Shown: positions 25,859 through 35,368 of the stretch, piece after piece
How positions within the stretch are numbered: the stretch's first letter is position 1
How the letters are laid out: each line of letters starts with the position of its first letter
Assembly: GCF_009749525.1 (NCBI RefSeq)
Contig: NZ_WOAC01000009.1
Location: forward strand, 1 to 64,000
Length of the DNA stretch: 64,000 nt
Source: Mesorhizobium xinjiangense
Lineage (GTDB): Bacteria; Pseudomonadota; Alphaproteobacteria; Rhizobiales; Rhizobiaceae
Direction: 5' to 3'
The notes under the pieces: model-generated
Seen by the model: only the letters and a program-made list of their open reading frames with translations
Told to the model about the DNA's origin: nothing
The model's database searches: none
Position numbers and translations under genes: made by a program

Positions 25859-27661
25859 ATGGCGGCATTGCCGACCGACGGAGACACGCGAAAAAGGTCC
25901 TTGAGACCACTCACCAGCATGCTGCCCTATCTCCGGCGCTATCGCGGCCTGGTGACGGGCGCCGGTGTCTCGCTCGTGCTGGCGGCACTGGCCACGCTGT
26001 CCCTGCCGCTGGCGGTCCGGCGCATGATCGACCACGGCTTTACCGATTCCGATTCCGCGTTGATCGCCAACTATTTCTCGATGCTGATCGTGATCGCCGC
26101 CGTGCTCGCGGCGGCCTCGGCGCTGCGCTACTTCTTTGTCATCACGCTCGGCGAACGCATTGTCGCCGATCTCAGACGTGACGTCTTCGAACATGTCACC
26201 AGCCTGTCGCCGGCCTTTTTCGACCGGGTGCGCTCGGGCGAGATCGTCTCGCGGCTGACGGCGGACACGACGCAGATCAAGTCCGCGCTCGGCGCGACCG
26301 TTTTCGTCGCGCTGCGCAACATCATCCTCGGGGTCGGCGCGCTCGTCATGATGGTGGTGACGAGCCCCAAGCTTTCCCTGCTCGTCATCGGCGCGATCCC
26401 GCTGATCGTCCTGCCGCTCGTCGCCTTCGGCCGTTCGGTCCGGCGCAAGTCGCGCCTCGCCCAGGACATGCTGGCCGACGCCTCGGCCTATGCGAGCGAG
26501 CAGATCGGCGCGGTGCGCACCATGCAGGCCTTCACCAACGAACGACTGGTCACGGGCACGTTCGCCTCTGCCGTCGAGAACGCCTTCCACGCGGCGCAAT
26601 CCTCCGTCCGCGCCCGTTCGCTGCTCACCTTCTTCGCCATTTTCATGATCTTCGCCTCGGTGGTGGCCGTCTTATGGATCGGCTCGCAGGACGTTCTGGC
26701 CGGTTCGATTTCCGGCGGCACGCTCGGCCAGTTCGTATTCTATGCGGTGTTTGCGGCCGGGGCGCTCGGCGCGCTTTCCGACGTGTGGGGCGAATTGAGC
26801 CAGGCCTCGGGCGCCGCCGAACGCCTGGCCGAGCTGCTGGCAGAGCAACCGACCGTCACAATACCCCCCGCCCCGCAACGCTTTCCCGTGGACGCGCCCG
26901 GCGCGCTGGAGTTCCGCGACGTCGTTTTCGCCTACCCGACGCATCCCGAACGCTCGGCCCTGCACGGGCTCTCCTTTACTGCCAAGCCCGGCGAAACGAT
27001 CGCCATCGTCGGCCCGTCCGGTTCCGGCAAGAGCACGGTCTTCTCTCTCCTGATGCGCTTTTACGACCCGCAGGAGGGCGCGGTGGCGATCGACGGGATC
27101 GACCTCACGCAGGCCGACCCGCGCGTCGCGCGGCAACGCATTGCCCTGGTGCCGCAGGAAATGACGATCTTCGCAACCACCATACGCGACAACATCGCCT
27201 TCGGTCGGCCGGACGCAAGCGACGACGAAATCGAAACGGCGGCACGCGACGCGCTGGCCGACGAATTCATCCGCACGCTTCCCAAGGGCTACGCCACCAT
27301 GGTCGGCGAGCGCGGCATCACGCTTTCGGGAGGCCAGCGCCAGCGCATCGCGATTGCCCGCGCAATCCTGCGCGGCGCGCCGATCCTGCTCCTCGACGAG
27401 GCGACGTCGGCGCTCGACGCCGAAAGCGAGACGCTGGTCCAGGCGGCGCTGGAACGCCTGATGAAGGATCGCACGACGCTGGTCATCGCGCACCGCCTGG
27501 CGACCGTTCTGAAGGCCGACCGCATCCTGGTGCTCGACGAGGGGCGCATCGTCGAGCAGGGAACCCATGACAGCCTGGTGGCGCAGGACGGCGTTTACGC
27601 AAAGCTCGCCCGGCTGCAATTCGAAACCGGCGCCGACGCCTTCAGGAATGCGGCGGAGTAA
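25859..27661 (+). CDS. ABC exporter, fused membrane and ATPase domains (MsbA-like)
   Basis: 600 residues. Residues about 20-315 form a six-helix type I exporter domain (LTSMLPYLRRYRGLVTGAG onward). The ATPase half has Walker A GPSGSGKST at about 385, the Q-loop LVPQEM, the signature LSGGQRQR at about 489, and Walker B ILLLDEATSALD at about 510. It works as a dimer in the inner membrane, exporting a lipid or drug-like substrate that the sequence does not define. GAGAGG lies 5 nt before the ATG. The last 20 nt overlap the 3' end of the convergent PIN toxin gene. Confidence 0.92.
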   Translation: MAALPTDGDTRKRSLRPLTSMLPYLRRYRGLVTGAGVSLVLAALATLSLPLAVRRMIDHGFTDSDSALIANYFSMLIVIAAVLAAASALRYFFVITLGERIVADLRRDVFEHVTSLSPAFFDRVRSGEIVSRLTADTTQIKSALGATVFVALRNIILGVGALVMMVVTSPKLSLLVIGAIPLIVLPLVAFGRSVRRKSRLAQDMLADASAYASEQIGAVRTMQAFTNERLVTGTFASAVENAFHAAQSSVRARSLLTFFAIFMIFASVVAVLWIGSQDVLAGSISGGTLGQFVFYAVFAAGALGALSDVWGELSQASGAAERLAELLAEQPTVTIPPAPQRFPVDAPGALEFRDVVFAYPTHPERSALHGLSFTAKPGETIAIVGPSGSGKSTVFSLLMRFYDPQEGAVAIDGIDLTQADPRVARQRIALVPQEMTIFATTIRDNIAFGRPDASDDEIETAARDALADEFIRTLPKGYATMVGERGITLSGGQRQRIAIARAILRGAPILLLDEATSALDAESETLVQAALERLMKDRTTLVIAHRLATVLKADRILVLDEGRIVEQGTHDSLVAQDGVYAKLARLQFETGADAFRNAAE

Positions 27662-28097
27662 CGGGCTGATCGGGTCGCCAATCGGCGAGCAACGTCATGC
27701 ATCCCAACGACTTCGTCTTCTCGAAATGCCTTTCATCGGCGGTGAGAAACACACCGCCGCGCATAATCGCCATCGCGTGATAGATCGAGTCCTGGAGTTG
27801 TGGAGCACCTCGAGCCGGTGTCCGCGAAGTGGCGATGCGTTCGGCCTGCTTCAATTCCTCGAAATCTGGCTCAAGCAGGAGAAAGCCGACCTGCCGCAAG
27901 TCATTCAGCAATCTCATGGGAACGTCGAACGGAACCGAATAGTGCAATGCGACGGACAACACCTCATAGAGCACCAAGGTGGGTGCGATCATCTGGGTGG
28001 CGTTCTCCGCGAAATGCTCGATCGCGGACCGCGCCAGGACGCTGTCGTTTTCGTCTCTGAACAGCTTGACTAGAAGGGAGGCATCAAGAACGAACAT
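27642..28097 (-). CDS. PIN-domain toxin (VapC-like)
   Basis: 151 residues, MFVLDASLLVKLFRDEND. The PIN acidic residues are visible: Asp5, Glu in VLYEVLSVAL (about 45), Asp in LQDSIYHAMA (about 103) and Asp in FLTADERHFEKT (about 121). It is a probable Mg2+-dependent RNase. The start overlaps the antitoxin stop by one base (TGATG). It is unrelated in detail to the vapC at 18.7 kb and to the PIN gene at 43.2 kb, so the three modules were gained separately. Confidence 0.88.
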   Translation of the reverse strand: MFVLDASLLVKLFRDENDSVLARSAIEHFAENATQMIAPTLVLYEVLSVALHYSVPFDVPMRLLNDLRQVGFLLLEPDFEELKQAERIATSRTPARGAPQLQDSIYHAMAIMRGGVFLTADERHFEKTKSLGCMTLLADWRPDQPVTPPHS

Positions 28098-28369
28098 CAG
28101 TGAGGCCGAGCGTGGCGATCGACCTGATACGCTTCGCGCTCGCGGCGCAGTCGGCGCAGCAGTTCGACGCTGTCTTCTTCGCCGCTGGACGTTCCCTGGA
28201 TTTCGTCGAGGGTTTGCCTTAATCGCGCGACGGCGACCTTTCGCAATGCATCGGCAATCGCCAATTCGACAAAGCCGGAGCGCTTGCTCTTCGGAATGTC
28301 GCGGTCCAACTGCTCCTTGACGGCCGCATCGATGGAGAATGTCGCCCTTTCCTTGGATGGCTCTCTCAT
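28097..28369 (-). CDS. Antitoxin of the PIN module (ribbon-helix-helix-like)
   Basis: 90 residues from ATG 28369 (MREPSKERATFSIDAAVKEQLDRDIPKSKRSGFVELAIADAL); GGAG lies 7 nt upstream, which favours it over the ATG at 28375. The strand-helix-helix pattern with ATFSIDAAVKEQL resembles Arc/CopG folds, and the charged C-terminus would hold the toxin. A short imperfect palindrome, GTACAAAATCGTAT (near 28387-28400), lies upstream and may be the operator. Pairing is by gene order and overlap. Confidence 0.82.
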   Translation of the reverse strand: MREPSKERATFSIDAAVKEQLDRDIPKSKRSGFVELAIADALRKVAVARLRQTLDEIQGTSSGEEDSVELLRRLRREREAYQVDRHARPH

Positions 28370-28435
28370 TTGCATACTCCACAGTAGTACAAAATCGTAT
28401 GATCCTTATCACATGGCGGCCATTCCCGCCATCGC

Positions 28436-29125
28436 TCACAGAAACGTCGCGATCTCCGACAATGGCTTCTTTTCCGTCGCATGGGCCGGAATGGTGGCGT
28501 TCTCCTTGGGATAGCCGACGACGAGCAGGATATAGGGCTTGTCGTGCGGATCGCGGCCGCAGATCGCGTTCAGAAAACTCATCGGATTGGGCGTGTGGGT
28601 GAGTGTGGCCAGTCCTGCGCGGTGTAGGGCTGCGATGAGAAAACCGGTCGCGATCGACACGGATTCGGGCACGTAATAGTTCTTCCGCCTGACCCCGTCG
28701 GCCGAGCGGCTTTTGCGCTCGCCGAAGATGCAGATCAGCCACGGTGCCTCCTCCAGAAATGGCTTCGCGGCGTCCGTGCCGAGTGGTTCCAGCGCCTTCA
28801 GCCATTCCTCGCCGGCGCGGCCCTCGTAGAAGGCGCGCTCCTCTTCCTCCGCCGCCTGGCGGATCCGCGCCTTGATCGCCGCATCGCCGATCACGGCGAA
28901 ATGCCAGGGCTGATGGTTGGCGCCGCTCGGCGCGGTGCCGGCGGCCAGGATGCACGTCTCGATGATGTCGCGCGGCACCGGGCGCGAGGAGAAATCGCGC
29001 ACCGTGTGACGCGTTCGGATGTCCTCGTAAAACCTGTGCGCCCGCGCACGCATCTCCTCGACCGGCAATTCGCCATAGTCGGGCAGCGGGATCGGCCGAT
29101 ACGCGCTTGTCGTGCCTATGCTCAT
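28436..29125 (-). CDS. Nitroreductase family protein (BluB/FMN reductase fold)
   Basis: 229 residues from ATG 29125, with AAGGAG 5 nt upstream. The FMN-binding start [46 protein letters not shown] (about 31-76) is typical. Later blocks are [27 protein letters not shown] and [15 protein letters not shown]. The enzyme reduces nitroaromatics, quinones or iodotyrosine-type substrates with NAD(P)H; it is closer to iodotyrosine-deiodinase/BluB-type reductases than to NfsB by these blocks (inference). It follows the FAD dehydrogenase gene by 65 nt and may be co-transcribed with it. Confidence 0.88.
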   Translation of the reverse strand: MSIGTTSAYRPIPLPDYGELPVEEMRARAHRFYEDIRTRHTVRDFSSRPVPRDIIETCILAAGTAPSGANHQPWHFAVIGDAAIKARIRQAAEEEERAFYEGRAGEEWLKALEPLGTDAAKPFLEEAPWLICIFGERKSRSADGVRRKNYYVPESVSIATGFLIAALHRAGLATLTHTPNPMSFLNAICGRDPHDKPYILLVVGYPKENATIPAHATEKKPLSEIATFL

Positions 29126-29148
29126 CTTATCTCCTTGTCGCGATATTG

Positions 29149-29175
29149 GATCGTTGGATCGTTGGATCGTTGCCG
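29149..29175. repeat. Short tandem repeat, period 9
   Basis: TTGGATCGT is repeated three times in the gap between the nitroreductase and FAD-dehydrogenase genes (about 29146-29174), with the last copy slightly diverged. It is possibly a slippage-prone spacer; no function is evident. Confidence 0.7.
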
Positions 29176-29190
29176 GACGCGGGGGTGGCA

Positions 29191-30861
29191 TCAGCCAAGC
29201 CGGCTTGCGGCGTGCCGGCCGGCATTGCGGCCGGAAAAGATGCACCCGCCGAGAAAGGTTCCTTCCAGCGCGTTGTAGCCGTGGTAGCCGCCGCCGCCGA
29301 AGCCGGCCACCTCGCCGACGGCATAAAGACCGGGGATCGCCTCGCCGCTCCGGTCCAGCGCCTCGCCGTCGAGATTGGTGTGCAGGCCGCCCAGCGTCTT
29401 GCGCGTCAGGATATGGAGGCGCACCGCGATCAGCGGTCCGTTGTCGGGGTCGAGGATCTTGTGCGGCGCGGCGGTGCGGACCAGCCTGTCGCCCAGATAG
29501 GCGCGGGCGCCGCGGATCGCGGTGACCTGCGCATCCTTGGAAAACGGATTGTCGATCGCGCGGTCGCGCGCCTCGATCTGCGCCTTCAGCCGCTCGCAAT
29601 CGATCAGCTTCTCGCCGGTCTTGGCGTTCATCGCCTCGACCAGATCGCGCAGGCAATCGCGGACGATGAAGTCCTCGCCCTTCTCCTTGAACGCCTCGAC
29701 CGGCGGCGGCGCGCCCGCACCGCGGCGGCTTTTGAGCACCGCACGCCAGCTCCTGGCGGTGAAGTCGGGATTCTGCTCCGAGCCCGAAAGCGCGAATTCC
29801 TTCTTGATGATCGGCTGGGTCAGGACGAACCACGACCAGTCGTAGCCGGTGGCCAGAATGTACCTGAGCGTCGAAAGCGTGTCGAAACCGGGCAGGCAGG
29901 GCGCGGGCAGGCGCTCGCCGCGCGCGTCGAACCACATGGACGACGGGCCGGGCAGGATGCGGATGCCGTGGTTGGGCCAGATCGGCGACCAGTTCTTCAC
30001 GCCCTCCGTATAGTGCCACATGCGGTCGGCATTGATGACTGCCGCACCCGCGGCCTCGGCCACCGCGATCATCCGCCCGTCGACGTGATGCGGCACGCCG
30101 GCGATCATCGAATTCGGGGCCGGCCCGAGACGCTCGACCGGCCAGTTCCGGCGCACCAGGTCCAGATCGCCGCCGATGCCGCCGGAGGCGACGATGACCG
30201 CGCTGGCCGGCATCTCGAATTCGGCAATGACGTCGCGGCCCGACTTTTCGCCACGTCCGACCGTCGACGGCGCCAGCACCTCGCCGGCAACCCCTTGTAG
30301 GACACCGTTGGAAAGCATCAGCCGGCTGGCGCGGTGCCGGAACTTGAACTCCACCCGTCCCGCCGCGACGTGAGCACGCACGCGCCGCACGAAGGGCTCC
30401 AACACGCCCGGACCCGTGCCCCTGGTGATGTGAAAGCGCGGAACCGAATTGCCGTGACCATCGGCGTGGCCGCCGCCGCGCTCGGCCCAGCCGACGACCG
30501 GGAACCAGCGCATGCCCATGGCGTACAGCCAGGAGCGCATCTCGCCGGCCGCGAAGTCGACATAGGCCTCGGCCACCTTGCGCGGCCAATAGTCCTCTGC
30601 GCGATCGAACTGCGCCGAGCCGAGCCAGTCCTGCCAGGCGAGCTCGCGGCTGTCCTTTATCCGCATTCGCCGCTGCTCGGGGCTGTCGACGAAGAACAGG
30701 CCGCCGAGCGACCAGAACGCCTGGCCGCCGAGGGAATTCGGCCCTTCCTGCTCGAGGATCGTCACACTGCGGCCGGCATCCGCCAGTTCCGCCGCCGCCA
30801 CGAGGCCGGCGAGCCCACCGCCTATGATGATCGCATCCGCACCTTCTGCCACGGCATCCAT
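29191..30861 (-). CDS. FAD-binding dehydrogenase (fumarate reductase/KstD-like flavoprotein)
   Basis: 556 residues from ATG 30861; a TTG at 30873 is an alternative. The dinucleotide fold [31 protein letters not shown] (about 8-38) is followed by FAD contacts [18 protein letters not shown]. The C-terminal FAD segment is [39 protein letters not shown]. This is the layout of the FAD-dependent oxidoreductase 2 family, which includes 3-ketosteroid dehydrogenase-like and succinate/fumarate flavoproteins. The substrate is unknown. It is upstream of a nitroreductase and possibly in the same transcript. Confidence 0.88.
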   Translation of the reverse strand: MDAVAEGADAIIIGGGLAGLVAAAELADAGRSVTILEQEGPNSLGGQAFWSLGGLFFVDSPEQRRMRIKDSRELAWQDWLGSAQFDRAEDYWPRKVAEAYVDFAAGEMRSWLYAMGMRWFPVVGWAERGGGHADGHGNSVPRFHITRGTGPGVLEPFVRRVRAHVAAGRVEFKFRHRASRLMLSNGVLQGVAGEVLAPSTVGRGEKSGRDVIAEFEMPASAVIVASGGIGGDLDLVRRNWPVERLGPAPNSMIAGVPHHVDGRMIAVAEAAGAAVINADRMWHYTEGVKNWSPIWPNHGIRILPGPSSMWFDARGERLPAPCLPGFDTLSTLRYILATGYDWSWFVLTQPIIKKEFALSGSEQNPDFTARSWRAVLKSRRGAGAPPPVEAFKEKGEDFIVRDCLRDLVEAMNAKTGEKLIDCERLKAQIEARDRAIDNPFSKDAQVTAIRGARAYLGDRLVRTAAPHKILDPDNGPLIAVRLHILTRKTLGGLHTNLDGEALDRSGEAIPGLYAVGEVAGFGGGGYHGYNALEGTFLGGCIFSGRNAGRHAASRLG

Positions 30862-30987
30862 CCCCGTTTGCAACGCATGGTAAGGGATTGGGCGGCAAGC
30901 GCAATTGGCGTCGATCTGTGGGTGGATGAACCGGTGTCAGGCGCCCTCATGGTGAGCCTGCCGAACCGCGAGAGCGTGAAGCTGCCC

Positions 30988-32019
30988 TCACCGCTCGGTC
31001 AGTTTGAGCTCGATGCGTCGGTTCTTCGCCCGCACTTCGGGCGTCTCGCCGGCTTCCAGCGGCTGGTATTCGCCGAAACCGGCCGCCACCAGGCGGTTCG
31101 CCGGCACGCCGTTGTCGATCAGGAACTTGACCACCGAGGTCGCGCGCGCCGAGGAAAGCTCCCAATTGTCGGCATAACGCCCCGTGCCCGAAAGCGGCAC
31201 ATCGTCGGTGTGGCCGTCGACGCGCAGCACCCAGCTGATCTCGGGCGGAATCTCGTTCTGCAGGTCGATGAGGGCGTCGGCGAGTTTTTTCATCTCGACC
31301 CGGCCGGCGTCGTTGAGGATCGCCGAGCCCGAGGGAAACAGGACCTCCGACTGGAAGACGAAGCGGTCGCCGACGATGCGGATGTTTTCCCGGTCGGACA
31401 GGATCTCGCGCAGGCGTCCGAAGAAGTCCGAGCGGTAGCGGTTCAGCTCCTGGACACGCTGCGCGAGCGCCACGTTCAGGCGGCGTCCGAGATCGGCGAT
31501 CTTGGTGTTGGATTCGCGGTCGCGCCGCTCGGACACGTCGAGCGCCTGTTCCAGCGCGCCGATCTGCCGGCGCAGCGCGGCGATCTGCTGGTTCAGGAGC
31601 TCGACCTGGGAAAGGGCGCGCTGGGATACCTGCTGCTCGCTCTCCAGCCGGCCCTGCAAGCCGCTGATGCGGGCCTGTGCCGCCTCACCGGCCCCGGTGT
31701 CCTGCGCCAGAAGCTCTTCCAGCCGCGAACGTTCCTCTTCCGTCTCGCTCAGCGAAGCCCGCAGATTGGCGAGTTGGTCTTCGGTATCCTGGGTGTTGGA
31801 GCGCTCCAGCGCCAGAAGCTGCGTCAACTCATTGATCTGGGCGTTGAGGCGGTTGAGCACCGCGTCCTTGCCGGTGATCTCGCGGCTGAGCAGGAACTGC
31901 GCCAGCACGAAGACAGACAGGAGGAACATGATGGCCAGAAGCAGCGTCGCCAGCGCGTCGACAAAGCCCGGCCAGTAGTCGACGCCGCGCTGCGATCGCC
32001 TGGTGCGGGCGAGCGCCAT
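30988..32019 (-). CDS. MotB/OmpA-like envelope protein with coiled coil
   Basis: 343 residues. One membrane helix (about 18-42, ATLLLAIMFLLSVFVLAQFLL) is preceded by a short basic cytosolic tail. A long periplasmic coiled coil (about 50-205) follows, then a C-terminal OmpA peptidoglycan-binding domain (about 215-343) with VDGHTDDVPLSG and RATSVVKFLIDNGVPANRLVAAGFGEYQPL. The helix carries the DALATLLL start, where MotB has its proton-carrying Asp (Asp21 here). It starts one base after the MotA/ExbB-like gene. The pair looks like a stator-type motor anchored to cell wall; no flagellar genes adjoin. Confidence 0.87.
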   Translation of the reverse strand: MALARTRRSQRGVDYWPGFVDALATLLLAIMFLLSVFVLAQFLLSREITGKDAVLNRLNAQINELTQLLALERSNTQDTEDQLANLRASLSETEEERSRLEELLAQDTGAGEAAQARISGLQGRLESEQQVSQRALSQVELLNQQIAALRRQIGALEQALDVSERRDRESNTKIADLGRRLNVALAQRVQELNRYRSDFFGRLREILSDRENIRIVGDRFVFQSEVLFPSGSAILNDAGRVEMKKLADALIDLQNEIPPEISWVLRVDGHTDDVPLSGTGRYADNWELSSARATSVVKFLIDNGVPANRLVAAGFGEYQPLEAGETPEVRAKNRRIELKLTER

Positions 32020-32020
32020 G

Positions 32021-33046
32021 TCAGCGCGCCTCCTGGTGGCTCTTCAGCGATTCGGCGATCTTTTCCAGCGTAGCGCGGGTGGCGCGTTGTTCTTCCGATT
32101 GCGCCTCCACCCAGTCGCGCATCATCTGCTGTTCGTTGCGCATGTTCTTCACCAGCCCGGAGATCCCGTCGGCAAGCGACGCCATGGAGGCAGCGACACG
32201 CTGGTTGGAGCCGCCGGTCTCGTGCATGGCCTTCAGCCTTTCGGCCATTTCGCGCAGCTCGTCGGACGATTCGCCCTTCGTCGCGGCGGCCAGCTGAAAA
32301 TCGGAACCAAGGTCGGTGACGCTCGAAAGCCAATTCTCCAGCTCCGTATAGAAGCGGTTCTGCGCCCGGCCCGCCTGCAGGTCGAGAAAACCGAGAACCA
32401 GCGAACCGGCCAGGCCGAACAGCGACGAGGAGAAGGCCGTGCCCATGCCGGCAAGCGGTGCCGACAGCCCGGCCTTCAGCGAGTCGAGCACGTCGTTAGC
32501 GTCGCCCGATGCGGGGTCGAGCGACTGGATCGTGTCGCCGATGGAGCCGATGGTCTGCAACAGGCCCCAGAACGTGCCGAGCAGGCCGAGAAACACCAGC
32601 AGTCCGATCAGGTAGCGGGAGATGTCGCGGCTCTCGTCGAGGCGCGTGGCGATCGAATCGAGGATCGAGCGCATCGACGCGGTCGACAGCGCGGTCGCCG
32701 AGGAGCGCGACAGCATCGCCTTCATCGGCGCCAGGAGAACCGGCTGGCCGGCATCCTGGCCGGTGCGGAAGGCGTTGACCCAGCGCACCTCGCGAAACAG
32801 CCTGGTGACCTGCTTGAAGGCCAGCAGGATGCCGACGGCGAGCACGCCCAGGATCAGCCCGTTCAGGCCCGGATTGGTGGCGAAGGCCGACGAGATCTGG
32901 CGATAGAGGATCGCCGCCACGAAGCCCGAAATCGCCAGGAAGATGAGCATCGACAAGAGGAAGACCTGGGGGCTCGACAGTTTGTGCGGATCGAACAGGC
33001 TGCTCTCGTCCAAGCCGTCCGTTGCCCGAGATCTGAACCATGCCAT
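32021..33046 (-). CDS. MotA/TolQ/ExbB-family proton channel-like protein
   Basis: 341 residues from ATG 33046, with GAGGGC 7 nt upstream. Four membrane helices are likely: about 29-50 (VFLLSMLIFLAISGFVAAILY), 61-79, 143-163 (LIGLLVFLGLLGTFWGLLQTIG) and 193-215 (PLAGMGTAFSSSLFGLAGSLVLGFLD). The last two match the MotA/ExbB core, GLLGTFWGL and GMGTAFSSSLFGL. The C-terminal 120 residues are cytosolic and helical. With the OmpA partner encoded one base downstream it forms a two-gene envelope unit seen in many alphaproteobacteria, of unknown process. Confidence 0.87.
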   Translation of the reverse strand: MAWFRSRATDGLDESSLFDPHKLSSPQVFLLSMLIFLAISGFVAAILYRQISSAFATNPGLNGLILGVLAVGILLAFKQVTRLFREVRWVNAFRTGQDAGQPVLLAPMKAMLSRSSATALSTASMRSILDSIATRLDESRDISRYLIGLLVFLGLLGTFWGLLQTIGSIGDTIQSLDPASGDANDVLDSLKAGLSAPLAGMGTAFSSSLFGLAGSLVLGFLDLQAGRAQNRFYTELENWLSSVTDLGSDFQLAAATKGESSDELREMAERLKAMHETGGSNQRVAASMASLADGISGLVKNMRNEQQMMRDWVEAQSEEQRATRATLEKIAESLKSHQEAR

Positions 33047-33194
33047 TTGCAATGCCCTCGAATTCGCTCCGCCCGGCCCGCCACGTCATCGGGACTTCCG
33101 CGCGCCGTGCGCGAAATCCGATGGCCGCCGGGCCTATGTCCCGTTGCGACTCTAATCGGAATTGTGACTAAATTGGAAGGCGCATGCAGCCATC

Positions 33195-33884
33195 TCATGG
33201 CCGTGCGATGACAAGAAGGTCCATCATCGCGGCCATATGGCATGCCGCGCCCGATATGACGAAGCCGTGCCACAAGGCACTCTGAAAGCGCAGTTTTTGC
33301 CAGATGAAGAAGATCACGCCGAACGAATAGACGATGCCGCCGGCAACGATCAGCCAGACGGTCGAGGCCGGCAGGACGCGGCCGATCTCACCGGCGACAG
33401 CCACACCGCTCCAGCCGATCGCCAGATAGAACACGACCGCCAGCCTGTCGTAGCGCCCGGGCAGGACGAGCTTGACCGCCATGCCGAGGCCTGCGGCAGC
33501 CCATACGACAAGGCACATGAGAAGCGCGGTCGGCATGTTCAGTTGTGCCAGAAAGGGCGTGTAGGTACCGGCGATCAGGAGATAGATGGCGGCATGATCG
33601 AAGCGCCTGAGCGCCCATTTGACCGGCGAAAGGGGCCACAGATTATAGGCGCAGGAGACCGACAGGACCGTCAGCAGCGATATGACATAAAAGACCGCCG
33701 CGGCGTATTCGCCTGTTCCGGCATGGCCGAACGACAACGCCAGCAGCGCAGCGCCGGCGGTGATCGCGAGCACGATGCCGACCGCATGCACGATCCCGTC
33801 GGCCCAGAGTTCGGCGCGCGAATAGCTGTATCGGCCCGAATAGGGCACATGAGGGCTTCGAAAAGGGCGGGAATTGTCCTCCAT
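33195..33884 (-). CDS. Hemolysin III family (TrhA/PAQR-like) membrane protein
   Basis: 229 residues with seven hydrophobic segments. The family signatures are present: RAELWADGIVHAVGIV near 23-38, the metal-binding FDHAAIYLLIAGTYTPF near 94-110, and the terminal LWHGFVISGAACHMAAM near 204-220. The histidines and aspartate in HAVG, DHAAIY and H..H are the conserved zinc ligands of the progestin/adiponectin-receptor-like fold. Bacterial members have been linked to fatty-acid-dependent membrane regulation and to hemolysis, without a settled mechanism. Confidence 0.92.
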   Translation of the reverse strand: MEDNSRPFRSPHVPYSGRYSYSRAELWADGIVHAVGIVLAITAGAALLALSFGHAGTGEYAAAVFYVISLLTVLSVSCAYNLWPLSPVKWALRRFDHAAIYLLIAGTYTPFLAQLNMPTALLMCLVVWAAAGLGMAVKLVLPGRYDRLAVVFYLAIGWSGVAVAGEIGRVLPASTVWLIVAGGIVYSFGVIFFIWQKLRFQSALWHGFVISGAACHMAAMMDLLVIARP

Positions 33885-33975
33885 GGCCTCCTCCTGCCAT
33901 GGCAGCGTGACATTTTTTTGAGCCCGCGGTCACAAAGCGGCCGCTGAACCAATTCCGGCAGGCGTCGATCCGGCC

Positions 33976-34776
33976 TCACTTGCCGGCCAGGGGCTTCCTC
34001 AACTGCTTCAGGAGTGCACGGTGGATCGCCTCGTTTCCGGCAACGATCGTGCCCTTGTCGAACATCGCCTGGCCGCCCTCGTCGTCGCTGACGAATCCGC
34101 CGGCCTCCCGGATCAAGAGCATCCCTGCTGCCGTGTCCCAGGGCGACAGGCCGGCTTCCCAGAATCCGTCGAGGCGGCCCGCCGCGACATAGGCCAGGTC
34201 GAGCGCGGCGGCACCCATGCGCCGAATGCCGGAGACCTCGCCCATGACGTTGCGCAATTCGATCAGCGCATTGCCGTGATGGCCGCGACCCAGATGGGGA
34301 ATGCCGGTGCCGATCACACAGTCGACAAGTCTGCCGCGCGCCGCCACACGCAGGCGCCGGTCGTTCAAAAAGGCGCCGCCGCCGCGCTCGGCGGTGTAGA
34401 GCTCGTCCATGGCCGGATTGTAGATCACCCCGGCGACAAGCTGCCCCTGGCGCTCCAGCGCGATGGAAATGGCGAACAGCGGAATGCCGTGCAGGAAATT
34501 GGTCGTTCCGTCGAGCGGATCGACGATCCAGCGATGCTGCGGGTCGTCGCCCTCGACCACACCGCGCTCCTCCATGAGGAAGGAATAGCCCTGCCGGGCC
34601 CTGGAAAGCTCGTTGTAGATGATTTCCTCGGCCTTGCGATCGGCCTGGCTGACATAGTCGCCCGGTCCCTTGAGGGACACTTGCAGGTTCTGCACTTCGC
34701 CGAAATCGCGGGCGAGCGAGCGGCCGGCCTTGCTGGCCGCCTGAACCATGACGTTGAGAAGAGCCGAGCGGGCCAT
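33976..34776 (-). CDS. suhB: Inositol monophosphatase family protein
   Basis: 266 residues. The Li+-sensitive phosphatase metal sites are complete: MEERG with Glu (about 68-72), WIVDPLDGTTNFLHG (about 83-97) and GLSPWDTAAGMLLIREAGG (about 209-227, with the family WDxAAG). It hydrolyses myo-inositol 1-phosphate and related sugar phosphates; E. coli SuhB also acts in rRNA antitermination, which cannot be assumed here. It is 28 nt downstream of efp, so co-transcription is likely. Confidence 0.93.
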   Translation of the reverse strand: MARSALLNVMVQAASKAGRSLARDFGEVQNLQVSLKGPGDYVSQADRKAEEIIYNELSRARQGYSFLMEERGVVEGDDPQHRWIVDPLDGTTNFLHGIPLFAISIALERQGQLVAGVIYNPAMDELYTAERGGGAFLNDRRLRVAARGRLVDCVIGTGIPHLGRGHHGNALIELRNVMGEVSGIRRMGAAALDLAYVAAGRLDGFWEAGLSPWDTAAGMLLIREAGGFVSDDEGGQAMFDKGTIVAGNEAIHRALLKQLRKPLAGK

Positions 34777-34804
34777 ATATGTAAGTTCCCTTTTCGCCCC
34801 AGGC

Positions 34805-35368
34805 CTAGTCGGCGCGGCGGATGTAAGTCAGTTCACTGGTGTCGACGACGATCTTCTCGCCGGCCTCGATGAAGGGCGGCACCATCACGCGGATGCCGTT
34901 TTCGAGCACGGCCGGCTTGTAGGAGGACGTCGCGGTCTGGCCCTTGACCACCGGGTCGGCTTCGGCGATCGCGAGCGTCACCTGGTCGGGCAGCGAGATG
35001 CCGATCGGCTTTTCCTCGTAGAGTTCCACCGTCACCGTCATGCCGTCCTGCAGGAAGGCGGCGCGGTCGCCGACGAAATCCTTCTGCAGCTCAAGCTGCT
35101 CGTAGGTCTCCGTGTCCATGAACACGAGCGCTTCGCCCTGTTCGTAGAGATAGGAGAAGTCTTTCTGCTCGAGCCTTACGCGCTCCACCGTTGCGGCGGC
35201 GCGGAAGCGCTCGTTGAGCTTGGTGCCGTTGATCAGGTTTTTCAGTTCGACCTGATTGTAGGCGCCGCCCTTGCCCGGCTTGACCGCGTTGGTCTTGACC
35301 GCGACCCACAACCCGCCATCGTGCTCGATGACGTTGCCCGGTCGGATTTCGTTGCCGTTGATCTTCAT
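34805..35368 (-). CDS. efp: Translation elongation factor P
   Basis: 187 residues from ATG 35368 ([21 protein letters not shown]); a GTG two codons upstream is an alternative. Domain I has the loop [16 protein letters not shown] (about 31-46) that places the conserved basic residue at the ribosomal P site. The C-terminal OB domains include [45 protein letters not shown], the EF-P signature. EF-P rescues ribosomes at polyproline. No earP, epmA or epmB modifying gene is in the window. It precedes suhB in the same direction. Confidence 0.96.
   Translation of the reverse strand: MKINGNEIRPGNVIEHDGGLWVAVKTNAVKPGKGGAYNQVELKNLINGTKLNERFRAAATVERVRLEQKDFSYLYEQGEALVFMDTETYEQLELQKDFVGDRAAFLQDGMTVTVELYEEKPIGISLPDQVTLAIAEADPVVKGQTATSSYKPAVLENGIRVMVPPFIEAGEKIVVDTSELTYIRRAD

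Noticed and set aside
30988-33046. Zorya anti-phage system (ZorA/ZorB-like pair)
   Set aside because: The MotA/MotB-like plan fits loosely, but no zorC, zorD or zorE gene is adjacent; the neighbours are hemolysin III and an FAD dehydrogenase.
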